Below are positions 57,346 to 64,000 of a DNA stretch of 64,000 nucleotides, piece after piece (position 1 is the stretch's first letter; each line of letters starts with the position of its first letter). The notes under the pieces are model-generated. The model worked only from the letters and a program-made list of their open reading frames with translations, had not been told where the DNA came from and did not search any database. Made by a program: the position numbers and the translations under genes. Source of the stretch: Bacteroidales bacterium (lineage in GTDB: Bacteria; Bacteroidota; Bacteroidia; Bacteroidales; UBA932). Where the stretch lies: positions 188,803-252,802 of the forward strand of contig JAMPAT010000001.1 in assembly GCA_023667095.1 (NCBI GenBank), read 5' to 3'.

Positions 57346-59661
57346 TTATATGTTCGGGCTGTCCCATAGGACAGTCTCTGTGCATTTTACAGTTACGCTT
57401 TCATCTCCGATTGACAGCACGAAGTCACCTGCCTCGAGAGTCCATTTCCCATCATAATTGACAAATGCAAGGTCTTTTGCAGGGAGCTTGAATGTGATTG
57501 TCTCCTTCTTTCCCGGCATGAGGTCAACCTTTGCAAAGTCACGCAGCCTGCGGACATCCGGAATTGAACTTGCATACATGTCGCTTGAAAACAGGAGGAC
57601 ACTTTTCCTGCCATTTGCTTCGCCTACATTTGTGACATCTACTGAGATGTTCAATGTGTCTTCTGCAGTGAATTCGCATTTGTCGACTTTCATGTTTGAA
57701 TACACGAAGCTTGTATAGCTCAGGCCGTATCCGAATGGCCACTGAACGTCCATTACAGCATTGTAGTTGTATGCACCGGACATAGTCTGCTGGTTTTCGC
57801 ATGGCTTGTAGTCGTATACCGCAAACTTGTTGGTGTATTTAGGGTATGTAAACGGAAGGCGTCCGCTGAAATTCTCTTCTCCGGAGATCAGCGCGGCAAG
57901 TGCATCACCGCCGTAGTTGCCAGGAAGCATAATGTCGATGATTGCGTCTGCAAGAGGCTCTATGTCATTCAATACGCGTGGCCTTCCCTCGTTGAGGACA
58001 AGGACAATGGGTTTTCCGGTTGAGGCGAGTGCCTTGACAAGGGCCTTCTGGCTTGAGGACAGGTTTATGTCTACATCATTCCCGGGAGTCTCGCAATATG
58101 TGTTCTCTCCTACGCAGGCTATGATTATGTCCGAATGACGTGCTGCAGCAACTGCAGGCGCAATGTCAACTGTCTCATGTTTCCAGTCAGTGCTTGTGAG
58201 ATCGTATGATACTCCGGGAACGAAACGGATATTGCTGAATTTTGCAGAAAGGGCTTCAAATATGGTGTTGTACTGTTCTGTGCAGCCTGGCTCTTCTGCC
58301 CCATGTCCCTGCCATGTGTATGACCATCCTCCGTTCAGTGTCCTCATTGAGTTGGCGTTAGGTCCTGTGACAAGTATTCTGGTGTCCTTGTCTGTGATAG
58401 GGAGTATTCCGCTGTTTTTCAGAAGGACTTCTGATTCTACAGCAGCCATGTATGCCTTCTTGGCTGAAACTTCTGACGCAAAGGCATCGTAGTCCTCAAA
58501 TCTTGTGCAAGGATTCTCAAAGAGGCCAAGGCGATATTTAAGGCGGAGAATCCTCCTGACTGCATCGTCAATCCTTGACATAGGTACTTCACCTTCCTCC
58601 ACAAGCTCTTTCAGGTCTATGCAGAACTGGCATTCGTATGGAACCATGGCCATGTCTATTCCGGCGTTGATTGCCAGTTTGACTGCCTCTTTCTTGCTTG
58701 AGGCTACGCGTTCACGGGTGTACAGGTTGTTGATGTCAGCCCAGTCTGTCACTATCATCCCGTCCCAGTTGAGTTCCTCCTTTACCCATCCTGTGAGAAG
58801 CTCACGGTTGCAGTGGAACGGCATTCCGTTGTTGCTTGCAGAATTGACCATAAGCGAGAGGGCACCTGCCTTCAGGCATTCCTTGAATGGCTCGAAGTAT
58901 TTTTCGCGGAGTTCAGAAGCTGTTATAGAAGACGGGGTGCGGTCCTGGCCTGTAACAGGGACACCGTAGCCCATGAAATGCTTGGCACATGCTGCGATAT
59001 GCCTTGAATCTATATGGTTCGGATCGTCTCCCTGCAGGCCTTGTGTCATTGCGACTGCCATCTTTGCGTTGAGGCAGGCATCTTCACCGAAGCTCTCCCA
59101 CATCCTTGGCCATACAGGATTGCGCCCGAGGTCCATAGTCGGAGAAAATGTCCATGGAACATTTGCAGAACGGCTCTCGTATGCCGTGACTTCGCCCATG
59201 TTGAACGCATTGGCGCGGTTGAATGTGGCTGCAATGTTGATTGCCTGGGGAAAAAGAGTTCCTCCCTTGACATAGCTCGTGCCGTGTATATGGTCAAGCC
59301 CGAAAAGACATGGGATACCGGTCTCTTCAATTGATATTTTCTGAATGTTGTCTATGAGTGAGTTGAAGACCATGGGTGTCTGTGCCTTGTCTGCCGGAGT
59401 GTTGAGCACTGAACCAAGCTTGTATGTCCTGAGGATAGAGTCTCCCTGATGGCTGAGGCTAATGCCGCTTGCATCGGTGAGTGCCCCGATTGTTATCTGT
59501 GTCATCTGACCTACCTTTTCCTCCAGGGTCATGCCTTTCAGCAGTTTCTCGATATTGTTTTCTATTTCACTGTCTTCCTGGATTGCAGGTTGAGTCTGTG
59601 TTGATTGGCATGAGACAAGTAAAAGCGCAGTCATGCCAGCTGCGATGAAGATTCTTTTCAT
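57346..59661 (-). CDS. Glycoside hydrolase family 3 beta-glucosidase-type lipoprotein
   Basis: 771 aa. SPII signal with lipobox LLLVSC. N-terminal GH3 barrel with MTLEEKVGQMTQITIGALTD, FGLDHIHGTSYVKGGTLFPQ, KHFMGYG and the nucleophile D306 in GMIVTDWADINNL. Then the GH3 C-terminal domain (LLKNSGILPITDKDTRILVT, IIACVGENTYCETPGNDVD) and a fibronectin-III-like end domain (DVTNVGEANGRKSVLLFSSD). Probable beta-glucosidase acting on oligosaccharides in the periplasm or at the outer membrane. No SusCD pair adjoins it. It is 18 nt upstream of purD. Confidence 0.95.
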   Translation of the reverse strand: MKRIFIAAGMTALLLVSCQSTQTQPAIQEDSEIENNIEKLLKGMTLEEKVGQMTQITIGALTDASGISLSHQGDSILRTYKLGSVLNTPADKAQTPMVFNSLIDNIQKISIEETGIPCLFGLDHIHGTSYVKGGTLFPQAINIAATFNRANAFNMGEVTAYESRSANVPWTFSPTMDLGRNPVWPRMWESFGEDACLNAKMAVAMTQGLQGDDPNHIDSRHIAACAKHFMGYGVPVTGQDRTPSSITASELREKYFEPFKECLKAGALSLMVNSASNNGMPFHCNRELLTGWVKEELNWDGMIVTDWADINNLYTRERVASSKKEAVKLAINAGIDMAMVPYECQFCIDLKELVEEGEVPMSRIDDAVRRILRLKYRLGLFENPCTRFEDYDAFASEVSAKKAYMAAVESEVLLKNSGILPITDKDTRILVTGPNANSMRTLNGGWSYTWQGHGAEEPGCTEQYNTIFEALSAKFSNIRFVPGVSYDLTSTDWKHETVDIAPAVAAARHSDIIIACVGENTYCETPGNDVDINLSSSQKALVKALASTGKPIVLVLNEGRPRVLNDIEPLADAIIDIMLPGNYGGDALAALISGEENFSGRLPFTYPKYTNKFAVYDYKPCENQQTMSGAYNYNAVMDVQWPFGYGLSYTSFVYSNMKVDKCEFTAEDTLNISVDVTNVGEANGRKSVLLFSSDMYASSIPDVRRLRDFAKVDLMPGKKETITFKLPAKDLAFVNYDGKWTLEAGDFVLSIGDESVTVKCTETVLWDSPNI

Positions 59662-59754
59662 GGGTCAAATAGTTAATTTGTGCGAATATACAACCAAAAT
59701 CCCGTTTATCCGATAGATTTGGTAAATTTGCACAAACAATCCCCTTTGTGAGTG

Positions 59755-59784
59755 TTGTTGTTTAACATACTTTCATTATCTTTG
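59755..59784 (+). promoter_or_regulatory. Promoter of structured leader/ncRNA
   Basis: TTG (59755-59757), 19-nt spacer, TATCTTTG (59777-59784). The start site should fall near 59791, about 266 nt before the first downstream gene. TAnnTTTG-like strings also occur at 59714-59721 and 59723-59730 but lack a -33 partner. Confidence 0.7.
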
Positions 59785-59790
59785 CCCTAT

Positions 59791-60018
59791 TGTCCGGAAG
59801 GACAGACATATTTTGATGAAAGTGTTTTCGCTTCATCCTTCTGAGGAAATCTGACAGTTTCAATTTAGGTAAGGATAGGCAGCAGCACTCATCATCTGTA
59901 TAGATATAGCTATAACTATATACGTACGGGTGTGGGGATTGTTTCCGTTTATTTACCTATTGGCTTTGTCAGAGCCACCTCAGAGATAGACGAGACCGAC
60001 CCACACTTTCTTTTTTTA
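59791..60018 (+). ncRNA. Candidate structured RNA or long structured leader
   Basis: About 228 nt without a reading frame, between a good promoter and a T-rich end (60007-60017). It begins with a TGTCC-GGAA-GGACA hairpin (59791-59804), then a GATGAA...TTCATC hairpin (59815-59837). Its 3' part is closed by GTGTGGG/CCCACAC (59930-59936 with 60000-60006). TAGGTAA (59866-59872) can pair with TTACCTA (59953-59959), which would cross the closing stem as a pseudoknot. No known RNA family was recognised. It may end as a separate RNA or attenuate the lipoprotein genes that start 39 nt later. Pairings found by eye only. Confidence 0.45.
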
Positions 60019-60056
60019 TCTTCCTGGAGGGCCGGCAGGAGCAGAATTCATTTTTT

Positions 60057-60500
60057 ATGAAAAAAGTAATTTTTATTGCTGCTATTGTCATGATTGCTGC
60101 ATCTTGCAGTTCTACGACAATGATTACGCGTACTGCAAAGAGCGGAGATCTTTCCTATTCATCGCTTGCAACTACAATCACATCTGAATTGAAAGTCTCT
60201 GAGACCAAGGTTACAGGTGAGGCAAACAATCCAAACTCGTTCTTCAGCCAGGTGGAGATGGAGAAGACTGCTGTAGCTGATGCCCTCAAGAAAGAGGATG
60301 CAGATATTCTTCTTGAACCTCAGTTCGAGTACAGAAGGGTAGACGGCAAGCTTGTCTCTGTAAAAGTGTCTGGCTATCCTGCAAAGTACAGTGGATTCCG
60401 TCCTGTTACACAAGATGATGTTGATATCTACAATAAATTATATTCGCCAAAGAGAGAGACACTTGTGATTGTTAAGGAGAAGGTTGTAGAAAATAAGTAG
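60057..60500 (+). CDS. Lipoprotein of unknown function, paralogue of the next gene
   Basis: 147 aa. SPII signal with lipobox IAASC. The mature part has TAVADALKKEDADILLEPQF, then VKVSGYPAKYSGFRPVTQDD and VDIYNKLY. The same SGYPAKY...F..VT.DDVD pattern occurs in the next protein, so the two share a domain. I do not recognise a named family. The start follows the candidate structured RNA and a T-run; the next gene starts 5 nt after its stop. Confidence 0.8.
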   Translation: MKKVIFIAAIVMIAASCSSTTMITRTAKSGDLSYSSLATTITSELKVSETKVTGEANNPNSFFSQVEMEKTAVADALKKEDADILLEPQFEYRRVDGKLVSVKVSGYPAKYSGFRPVTQDDVDIYNKLYSPKRETLVIVKEKVVENK

Positions 60501-60505
60501 TAGCC

Positions 60506-61522
60506 ATGAAGCCTATAAGGTTGTTAATGTTGTGGGGCTTCATTGTGGTTTCTGCTTCCTGTTCTGTACAACGCTCTTTGACAAGCACTGCAAAAGTCGC
60601 TCATATCAGGCCTGAAATAATAGCAATGCCCACTGTCGTTGAATTTGATGTCAGTGAGACACCAGTAATGGCAGATACGGTAGTGACAAGGAATATGTTT
60701 AAAAAGGATGTTGGCTTCAGCAGCAAGAAGACAGTAACTGATGCCCTCATTGCATCTGTCTTGAAAGGTGTTGATGCAGATGTCCTAATGGAACCTAAAG
60801 TCAACACCGAGATAGTAAGCAAAGGCTTTAATTCCACTCTTAGGGTCGAGTTGTCCGGCTATCCTGCAAAATACGGCAGATTCCGCACTGTTACCAAGGA
60901 TGATGTTGATGTCCTGAATGCCTTGAAAAAGGAAAACAGTATAGCTTGCATAAGTATGTCAAAATTTCTCAGGACGGATGTCGGAAAACTGTATAAAAAC
61001 TCTGAGCCATATACTAATATTTCTGATGGAAATGGCGGTGAGGCCGTTGTGAAGAATGTGGAGAAGGTCAGGTGGAGGAGAAAGACGGGATATAAGGGAA
61101 TTTACGAGTTCGGATATAATATGTATATTGATCCGTATTATGGTATTGATGAAGATTCCGGGTTTGATGCTACCATGTATGCTCATGTTTCCCAGGGTGC
61201 TTTGCTGAATCCATATCTGTTTTTAGGAGGATGTACCGGATTTGATGTGCTGTCTGACAGGTGGAATGATTTCGGAATTCCGCTCCTTGCCCACATGAGG
61301 GTATATATGACAAGCAGGAAATTTGCTCCATACTTTGATCTGAAATTCGGAGGTTCCACGATGTTTTATTCCGGTGAATATGACGGTATTTGCGGAAATT
61401 TTCAGACAGGACTAGGCTTTAGTGTGGGGGCATTTTCATTCGGAGCCAATTATAATCTTGGATTCGATGCTGAAGATATTGCATGGAATGCATTGAAATT
61501 CAACATCGCGTTTTCTTTCTGA
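60506..61522 (+). CDS. Lipoprotein domain fused to an outer-membrane beta-barrel
   Basis: 338 aa. SPII-type signal (VVSASC). Residues about 25-145 repeat the domain of the upstream protein: KTVTDALIASVLKGVDADVL, VELSGYPAKYGRFRTVTKDD, VDVLNALK. The rest (about 180-338) is an alternating beta pattern ending FGANYNLGFDAEDIAWNALK, FNIAFSF, with a terminal Phe as in outer-membrane barrels. So the second copy of the domain seems to be anchored in or at the outer membrane through a fused barrel. Function unknown; close spacing suggests both proteins act together. Confidence 0.75.
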   Translation: MKPIRLLMLWGFIVVSASCSVQRSLTSTAKVAHIRPEIIAMPTVVEFDVSETPVMADTVVTRNMFKKDVGFSSKKTVTDALIASVLKGVDADVLMEPKVNTEIVSKGFNSTLRVELSGYPAKYGRFRTVTKDDVDVLNALKKENSIACISMSKFLRTDVGKLYKNSEPYTNISDGNGGEAVVKNVEKVRWRRKTGYKGIYEFGYNMYIDPYYGIDEDSGFDATMYAHVSQGALLNPYLFLGGCTGFDVLSDRWNDFGIPLLAHMRVYMTSRKFAPYFDLKFGGSTMFYSGEYDGICGNFQTGLGFSVGAFSFGANYNLGFDAEDIAWNALKFNIAFSF

Positions 61523-61536
61523 TACTTTGGGGCATT

Positions 61537-61625
61537 AATCAATACGGCCGTCAATGGTTTGATTACGTGGATAGTCGTATTGATTTGTTTTTGAATATCT
61601 CTTTTTGTCTCATAGAGACAAAAAG
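61537..61625 (+). terminator. Two inverted repeats after the barrel-fusion gene
   Basis: A 10-bp stem (61537-61546 with 61576-61585) enclosing a 29-nt loop is followed by a T-rich run. A second, perfect 11-bp hairpin (61601-61611 with 61615-61625, 3-nt loop) lies 16 nt downstream, 19 nt before the next gene. The first looks like a terminator, while the second could shape the next gene's leader. Confidence 0.6.
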
Positions 61626-61644
61626 AATTAAATTTTAAATTGCT

Positions 61645-62370
61645 ATGAAAAAAATATTATTTACATTATTTGCAGTGTTTACTGTATCTTGTGCCTTTGC
61701 GCAAATCAAAGGCTCCTCTATTTATATCAGTGGAACTATGCCGAACAAGGAGCATACTTTCGGTGGGGTAGTAGGATATAAATATCAATTTGATTTACCT
61801 GTTCCAGGTTTAGGTATAATACTTAATGCAGAAGTTAGTCTTGATGGGCCTAATAAAAAAAATAAAGCAACAACAGAAGAAAGTTATGATAAGACAACGA
61901 CTTTATATGATTTTGATACAGATGATTCAGAGGTATTCGTAAAGCATCCACTGTTTTTTAATGTTCCAATTAAGGTTGGTGCCAATTATTCTTATCCAGT
62001 CAAACAGGTAAGGCTATATGCAGAAGCCGCGATAGGTGTGAATATGGCTTTTCGGTCAAATCTTAATTATTCTGCGTATAAATACTCTGAAAAATATTCT
62101 GGAGATAGGCACTATTATATTACCACCAAATCTAAACCAGGATTTGCATTTTCATGGAATACCGGTGCTGGCGTTTTATTTAAAGAAACATACTCAATCG
62201 GTGTCAATGTCCAAGGTATAGGAGAATATGAATATAAATCTGTAACAATCGAAGATTACAAGAAATATACTAATTCATCTAAAGGAGCATTTGTAAAAGA
62301 AACAGAAAACACTCCCAATAGAGTTAAATCTTCCGCTTTGGTGCAAATTAGATTTGGTTTTCACTTCTAA
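61645..62370 (+). CDS. Outer-membrane beta-barrel protein (porin-like)
   Basis: 241 aa. Signal peptide (FTVSCAFAQ, probably cleaved after Ala at AFA). The whole mature chain is amphipathic beta pattern (SSIYISGTMPNKEHTFGGVV, GYKYQFDLPVPGLGIILNAE, PIKVGANYSYPVKQVRLYAE, SIGVNVQGIGEYEYKSVTIE) and ends QIRFGFHF with terminal Phe. Small OmpA/OMP_b-brl-like barrel of 8-10 strands. Base composition is clearly more AT-rich than the surrounding genes, which suggests recent acquisition or relaxed codon use. Function unknown. Confidence 0.8.
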   Translation: MKKILFTLFAVFTVSCAFAQIKGSSIYISGTMPNKEHTFGGVVGYKYQFDLPVPGLGIILNAEVSLDGPNKKNKATTEESYDKTTTLYDFDTDDSEVFVKHPLFFNVPIKVGANYSYPVKQVRLYAEAAIGVNMAFRSNLNYSAYKYSEKYSGDRHYYITTKSKPGFAFSWNTGAGVLFKETYSIGVNVQGIGEYEYKSVTIEDYKKYTNSSKGAFVKETENTPNRVKSSALVQIRFGFHF

Positions 62371-62376
62371 ATCTAA

Positions 62377-62526
62377 CATCTCTGCCATTATTATGCAGGA
62401 GTTTCGTACGATTTGGGGGTGAGCAATTTAATGAATAAGAAGTATCTCAAGCAGTTGAGTGAAGTCGGTGCAACAGGCTATATGCATAATGGTACATTTC
62501 CCATTTCTGTTGGCTATACTTTCTGA
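62377..62526 (+). pseudogene. Remnant of an outer-membrane beta-barrel C-terminus
   Basis: Just after the barrel gene, an open stretch of about 49 codons reads YAGVSYDLGVSNL, then MNKKYLKQLSEVGATGYMHN, then GTFPISVGYTF and stop. The L-G-x-S-N-L strand followed by a final FPISVGYTF is the typical end of OMP_b-brl family barrels. There is no signal peptide and an in-frame stop lies just upstream (62374-62376). So it is the tail of a decayed gene. Bases after its stop (TACT) match those after the gene at 60506-61522. Confidence 0.65.
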
Positions 62527-62554
62527 TACTATATTTGCTTAATGACTGAATTGT

Positions 62555-62600
62555 CCCTTGCCGTTGTCTCTATTTGGCAGACAATGTCAAGGGGCTTTTG
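62555..62600. terminator. Terminator region before aroE 3' end
   Basis: Stem CCCTTG/CAAGGG (62555-62560 with 62588-62593) continued by TTGTCT/AGACAA after a small internal loop, then a GCTTTTGTT run. Between convergent units. Confidence 0.6.
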
Positions 62601-62666
62601 TTAATGATGGTGAAAGTTTTGATACAGAATAAATCAGGCTGTTGATAACTTTATTCTTCCCTAACG

Positions 62667-63632
62667 TTATTCAGCAGATATCACTGAAGCCATCCTGCTG
62701 AGGGACGGGGTTTTGCCTGTGAATAGGTCATATCCGGCGAATGCCTGGTAGAGAAGCCACTTTTCTCCAGGGATGTAGGTGATGTCCTTTGGGTTGAGGC
62801 TTGATATGATGTCTTTCAGGGCTGGGTTACGGTAGTTCGCTTCCAGGATGTATTTTTTTCTTTCACCGTTGATGCCGCTGATGTTTTGGGCTGAAAGTCT
62901 GCCGCTGTTGATCTCTAAACTTCCTGCCCCTTGAGCATCAGGGATTTCTGCGTGCATTGGCATTGACTTGAACATGTTCTCCATGCCTTCCAGAGGCTTT
63001 GGAAGAGTGTAGATTATAATGTCATTTTCAGTGAAGGCTTCAAGAAATTCGTTGATGCCACGAACCTTGAAGTTAAACTGTGGCAGTTCGGATGCGGTCT
63101 TTTCGACTTTTTCCACGGTCCTGTTCATAAGTGTTGTCTCAAGCCCGAGTTCAGCGGCTGCGATGGCTGCTGCCTTGCCTGCTCCGCCGGCCCCGACCAC
63201 AAGGGCTGTCCTTGCTTTTCCTGCCATGATTTCCCTTGTCTGCTGGCGTGATGGTCTTGGCGGAAGAAGTGTCTCAGAATTGCTGACAGCATCAAGTATC
63301 GTGAGAATGATGCCATAGTAGTCTGAATTGTATGCCCTGATGCCTTCGTCGGACTTTACAAGCAGGTTTGTCGCACCGATGAGCCTGCATTCCGGAGAAA
63401 TGATATCTGCCTTGGCAAATGCAAGCTCCTTGAATGGAGCGGTTACATTTATTCCGTCATATTTTTCCAGAAATGTTCTGTATGATTCTGTGAAATTTTC
63501 CCCTTCAATCAGGTCATACGAATATTCCTGCTCTTCCGCAATTTGTGGGACATCCAGCCTGTAGCCTGCCTTGAAGAGGGCTGGGCTCAGTGAGTGTGCG
63601 ATAGGGTGACCTATGAGACCGAACTTTTTCAT
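62667..63632 (-). CDS. aroE: Shikimate dehydrogenase family protein
   Basis: 321 aa, longer than the usual 260-290. N-terminal substrate domain: GLIGHPIAHSLSPALFKAGY, DGINVTAPFKELAF (catalytic Lys conserved), RLIGATNLLV, IRAYNSDYYG (the usual N-T-D reads N-S-D). NADP domain: ALVVGAGGAGKAAAIAAAEL, MNRTVEKVEKTA. Extra segments occur after YYGIILTILDA (about 20 residues rich in Pro/Arg/Gln) and around MPMHAEIPDAQGAGSLEIN. Reduces 3-dehydroshikimate to shikimate for aromatic amino acids. Transcribed alone; no clear promoter seen. Confidence 0.88.
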   Translation of the reverse strand: MKKFGLIGHPIAHSLSPALFKAGYRLDVPQIAEEQEYSYDLIEGENFTESYRTFLEKYDGINVTAPFKELAFAKADIISPECRLIGATNLLVKSDEGIRAYNSDYYGIILTILDAVSNSETLLPPRPSRQQTREIMAGKARTALVVGAGGAGKAAAIAAAELGLETTLMNRTVEKVEKTASELPQFNFKVRGINEFLEAFTENDIIIYTLPKPLEGMENMFKSMPMHAEIPDAQGAGSLEINSGRLSAQNISGINGERKKYILEANYRNPALKDIISSLNPKDITYIPGEKWLLYQAFAGYDLFTGKTPSLSRMASVISAE

Positions 63633-63754
63633 TTTATCTATGTTAACGTCAGTCCGACGAAATTGATTAAATATAATTAATTGTATAGTAGTAAAATAGC
63701 AATTTTTTGTGCATTTGAATAAGCAGACACATCAAAACTACAAAAACAATCGCT

Positions 63755-63937
63755 ATGATGATCACCGATGACAAAATTACTGAAATTTTCTGTATGGCAG
63801 ATTACTTTTGCAGAATATACGACAAAGTCATCAAGGTAAACGGGCTGAAGCATTTCTGCACATGGGAAGTGTGTATAAGTTTTGCCATTGAGCGAGCACG
63901 CACTGAAATCATAATTCACTGTATAACAGTTATTTAA
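63755..63937 (+). pseudogene. Transposase N-terminal remnant (IS4/IS982-like)
   Basis: 60 aa. The opening, MMITDDKITEIFCMADYFCR, looks like the conserved N-terminus of Bacteroidota IS transposases (ITDDK-TEIF---D-FC). After about 25 residues the similarity is lost and the frame ends. No catalytic DDE residues or clear terminal inverted repeats are present, so this is a degraded fragment at most. The remaining bases of the window (63938-64000) hold only AT-rich sequence and the small hairpin noted at 63971-63992. Confidence 0.5.
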
Positions 63938-63970
63938 TTTTTAAAAGCGTGCTTCATGCGCCTTTTTTTA

Positions 63971-63992
63971 GTGCCACTGGGCACGCAAATCC
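63971..63992. repeat. GTGC-N6-GCAC-GCAAATCC element, second copy
   Basis: 18 of 22 positions agree with 2588-2609, and both copies form a 4-bp GTGC/GCAC hairpin followed by GCAAATCC. Too short to assign; listed because the copies are 61 kb apart. Confidence 0.35.
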
Positions 63993-64000
63993 TCATTCTA

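Noticed and set aside
59791..59804. Signal-recognition-particle RNA because of GTCCGGAAGGA
   Set aside because: The GGAA here is closed by a symmetric perfect stem; the asymmetric loop and GGTCAGG...GCAGCC context of 4.5S RNA are missing.
1..64000. CRISPR array or cas genes
   Set aside because: No regularly spaced repeats and no cas-like protein were seen.

Overview
The window looks like a Bacteroidales chromosome segment (phylum Bacteroidota). Evidence: paired SusC/SusD outer-membrane proteins with FecI-like sigma and FecR-like anti-sigma genes, many lipoproteins with SPII signals, promoters of the Bacteroidota form (TTG or TTTG, 19 nt, then TAnnTTTG), and the tRNA-tuf-tRNA(Trp)-secE-nusG-rplKAJL-rpoBC block. 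Most of the sequence has moderate GC. Two stretches (about 21.1-23.05 kb and 61.6-62.4 kb) are visibly more AT-rich. The family or genus cannot be fixed from the sequence alone.

Layout. 1-4.4 kb: a glycan-uptake regulatory unit, with a SusC transporter (3' end outside the window) and FecR on the minus strand and their ECF sigma factor divergent on the plus strand. 4.5-5.3 kb: exonuclease III. 5.4-19.3 kb: a complete polysaccharide-utilisation locus: ECF sigma, FecR, SusC with an STN signalling domain, SusD, a DUF1735 lipoprotein, a large surface lipoprotein, a DUF6528-type lipoprotein, GH20 beta-N-acetylhexosaminidase, a secreted metallophosphoesterase and a NagX/HGSNAT-like membrane protein. 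It probably handles a HexNAc-containing glycan. 19.5-21.1 kb: cysS (minus). 21.1-23.1 kb: an AT-rich insert bounded by a 30-bp direct repeat, carrying a frameshifted C10 (streptopain-like) cysteine protease and a small lipoprotein. 23.1-34.6 kb: de novo purine synthesis (purE, purL, purC, purF, purM, purH), then ssb and purA. 34.6-37.9 kb: an MFS transporter and dxs. 38.0-50.9 kb: four tRNAs, tuf, tRNA-Trp, secE, nusG, rplK, rplA, rplJ, rplL, rpoB, rpoC.

51.0-59.7 kb is a minus-strand run: GH3 glycosidase, purD, folD, then four envelope genes (Dpm1-like GT2, a tandem LAB_N membrane protein, an ArnT-like GT-C transferase and a UDP-glucuronate 4-epimerase-like enzyme). These four resemble a lipid-linked sugar pathway that could decorate lipid A or another periplasmic acceptor. 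59.7-62.5 kb holds a possible structured RNA or leader, two paralogous lipoproteins (the second fused to a beta-barrel), another barrel protein and a barrel remnant. The window ends with aroE (minus) and a transposase-like remnant.

The most unusual points are the four-gene lipid-linked sugar operon; the direct-repeat-bounded protease insert; a perfect terminator hairpin whose T-tract touches the fecR start codon; a duplicated promoter element before the first sigma gene; an 8-G tract inside the second sigma gene; and the structured RNA candidate near 59.8-60.0 kb. These regulatory and structural readings are by eye, without folding or database searches.
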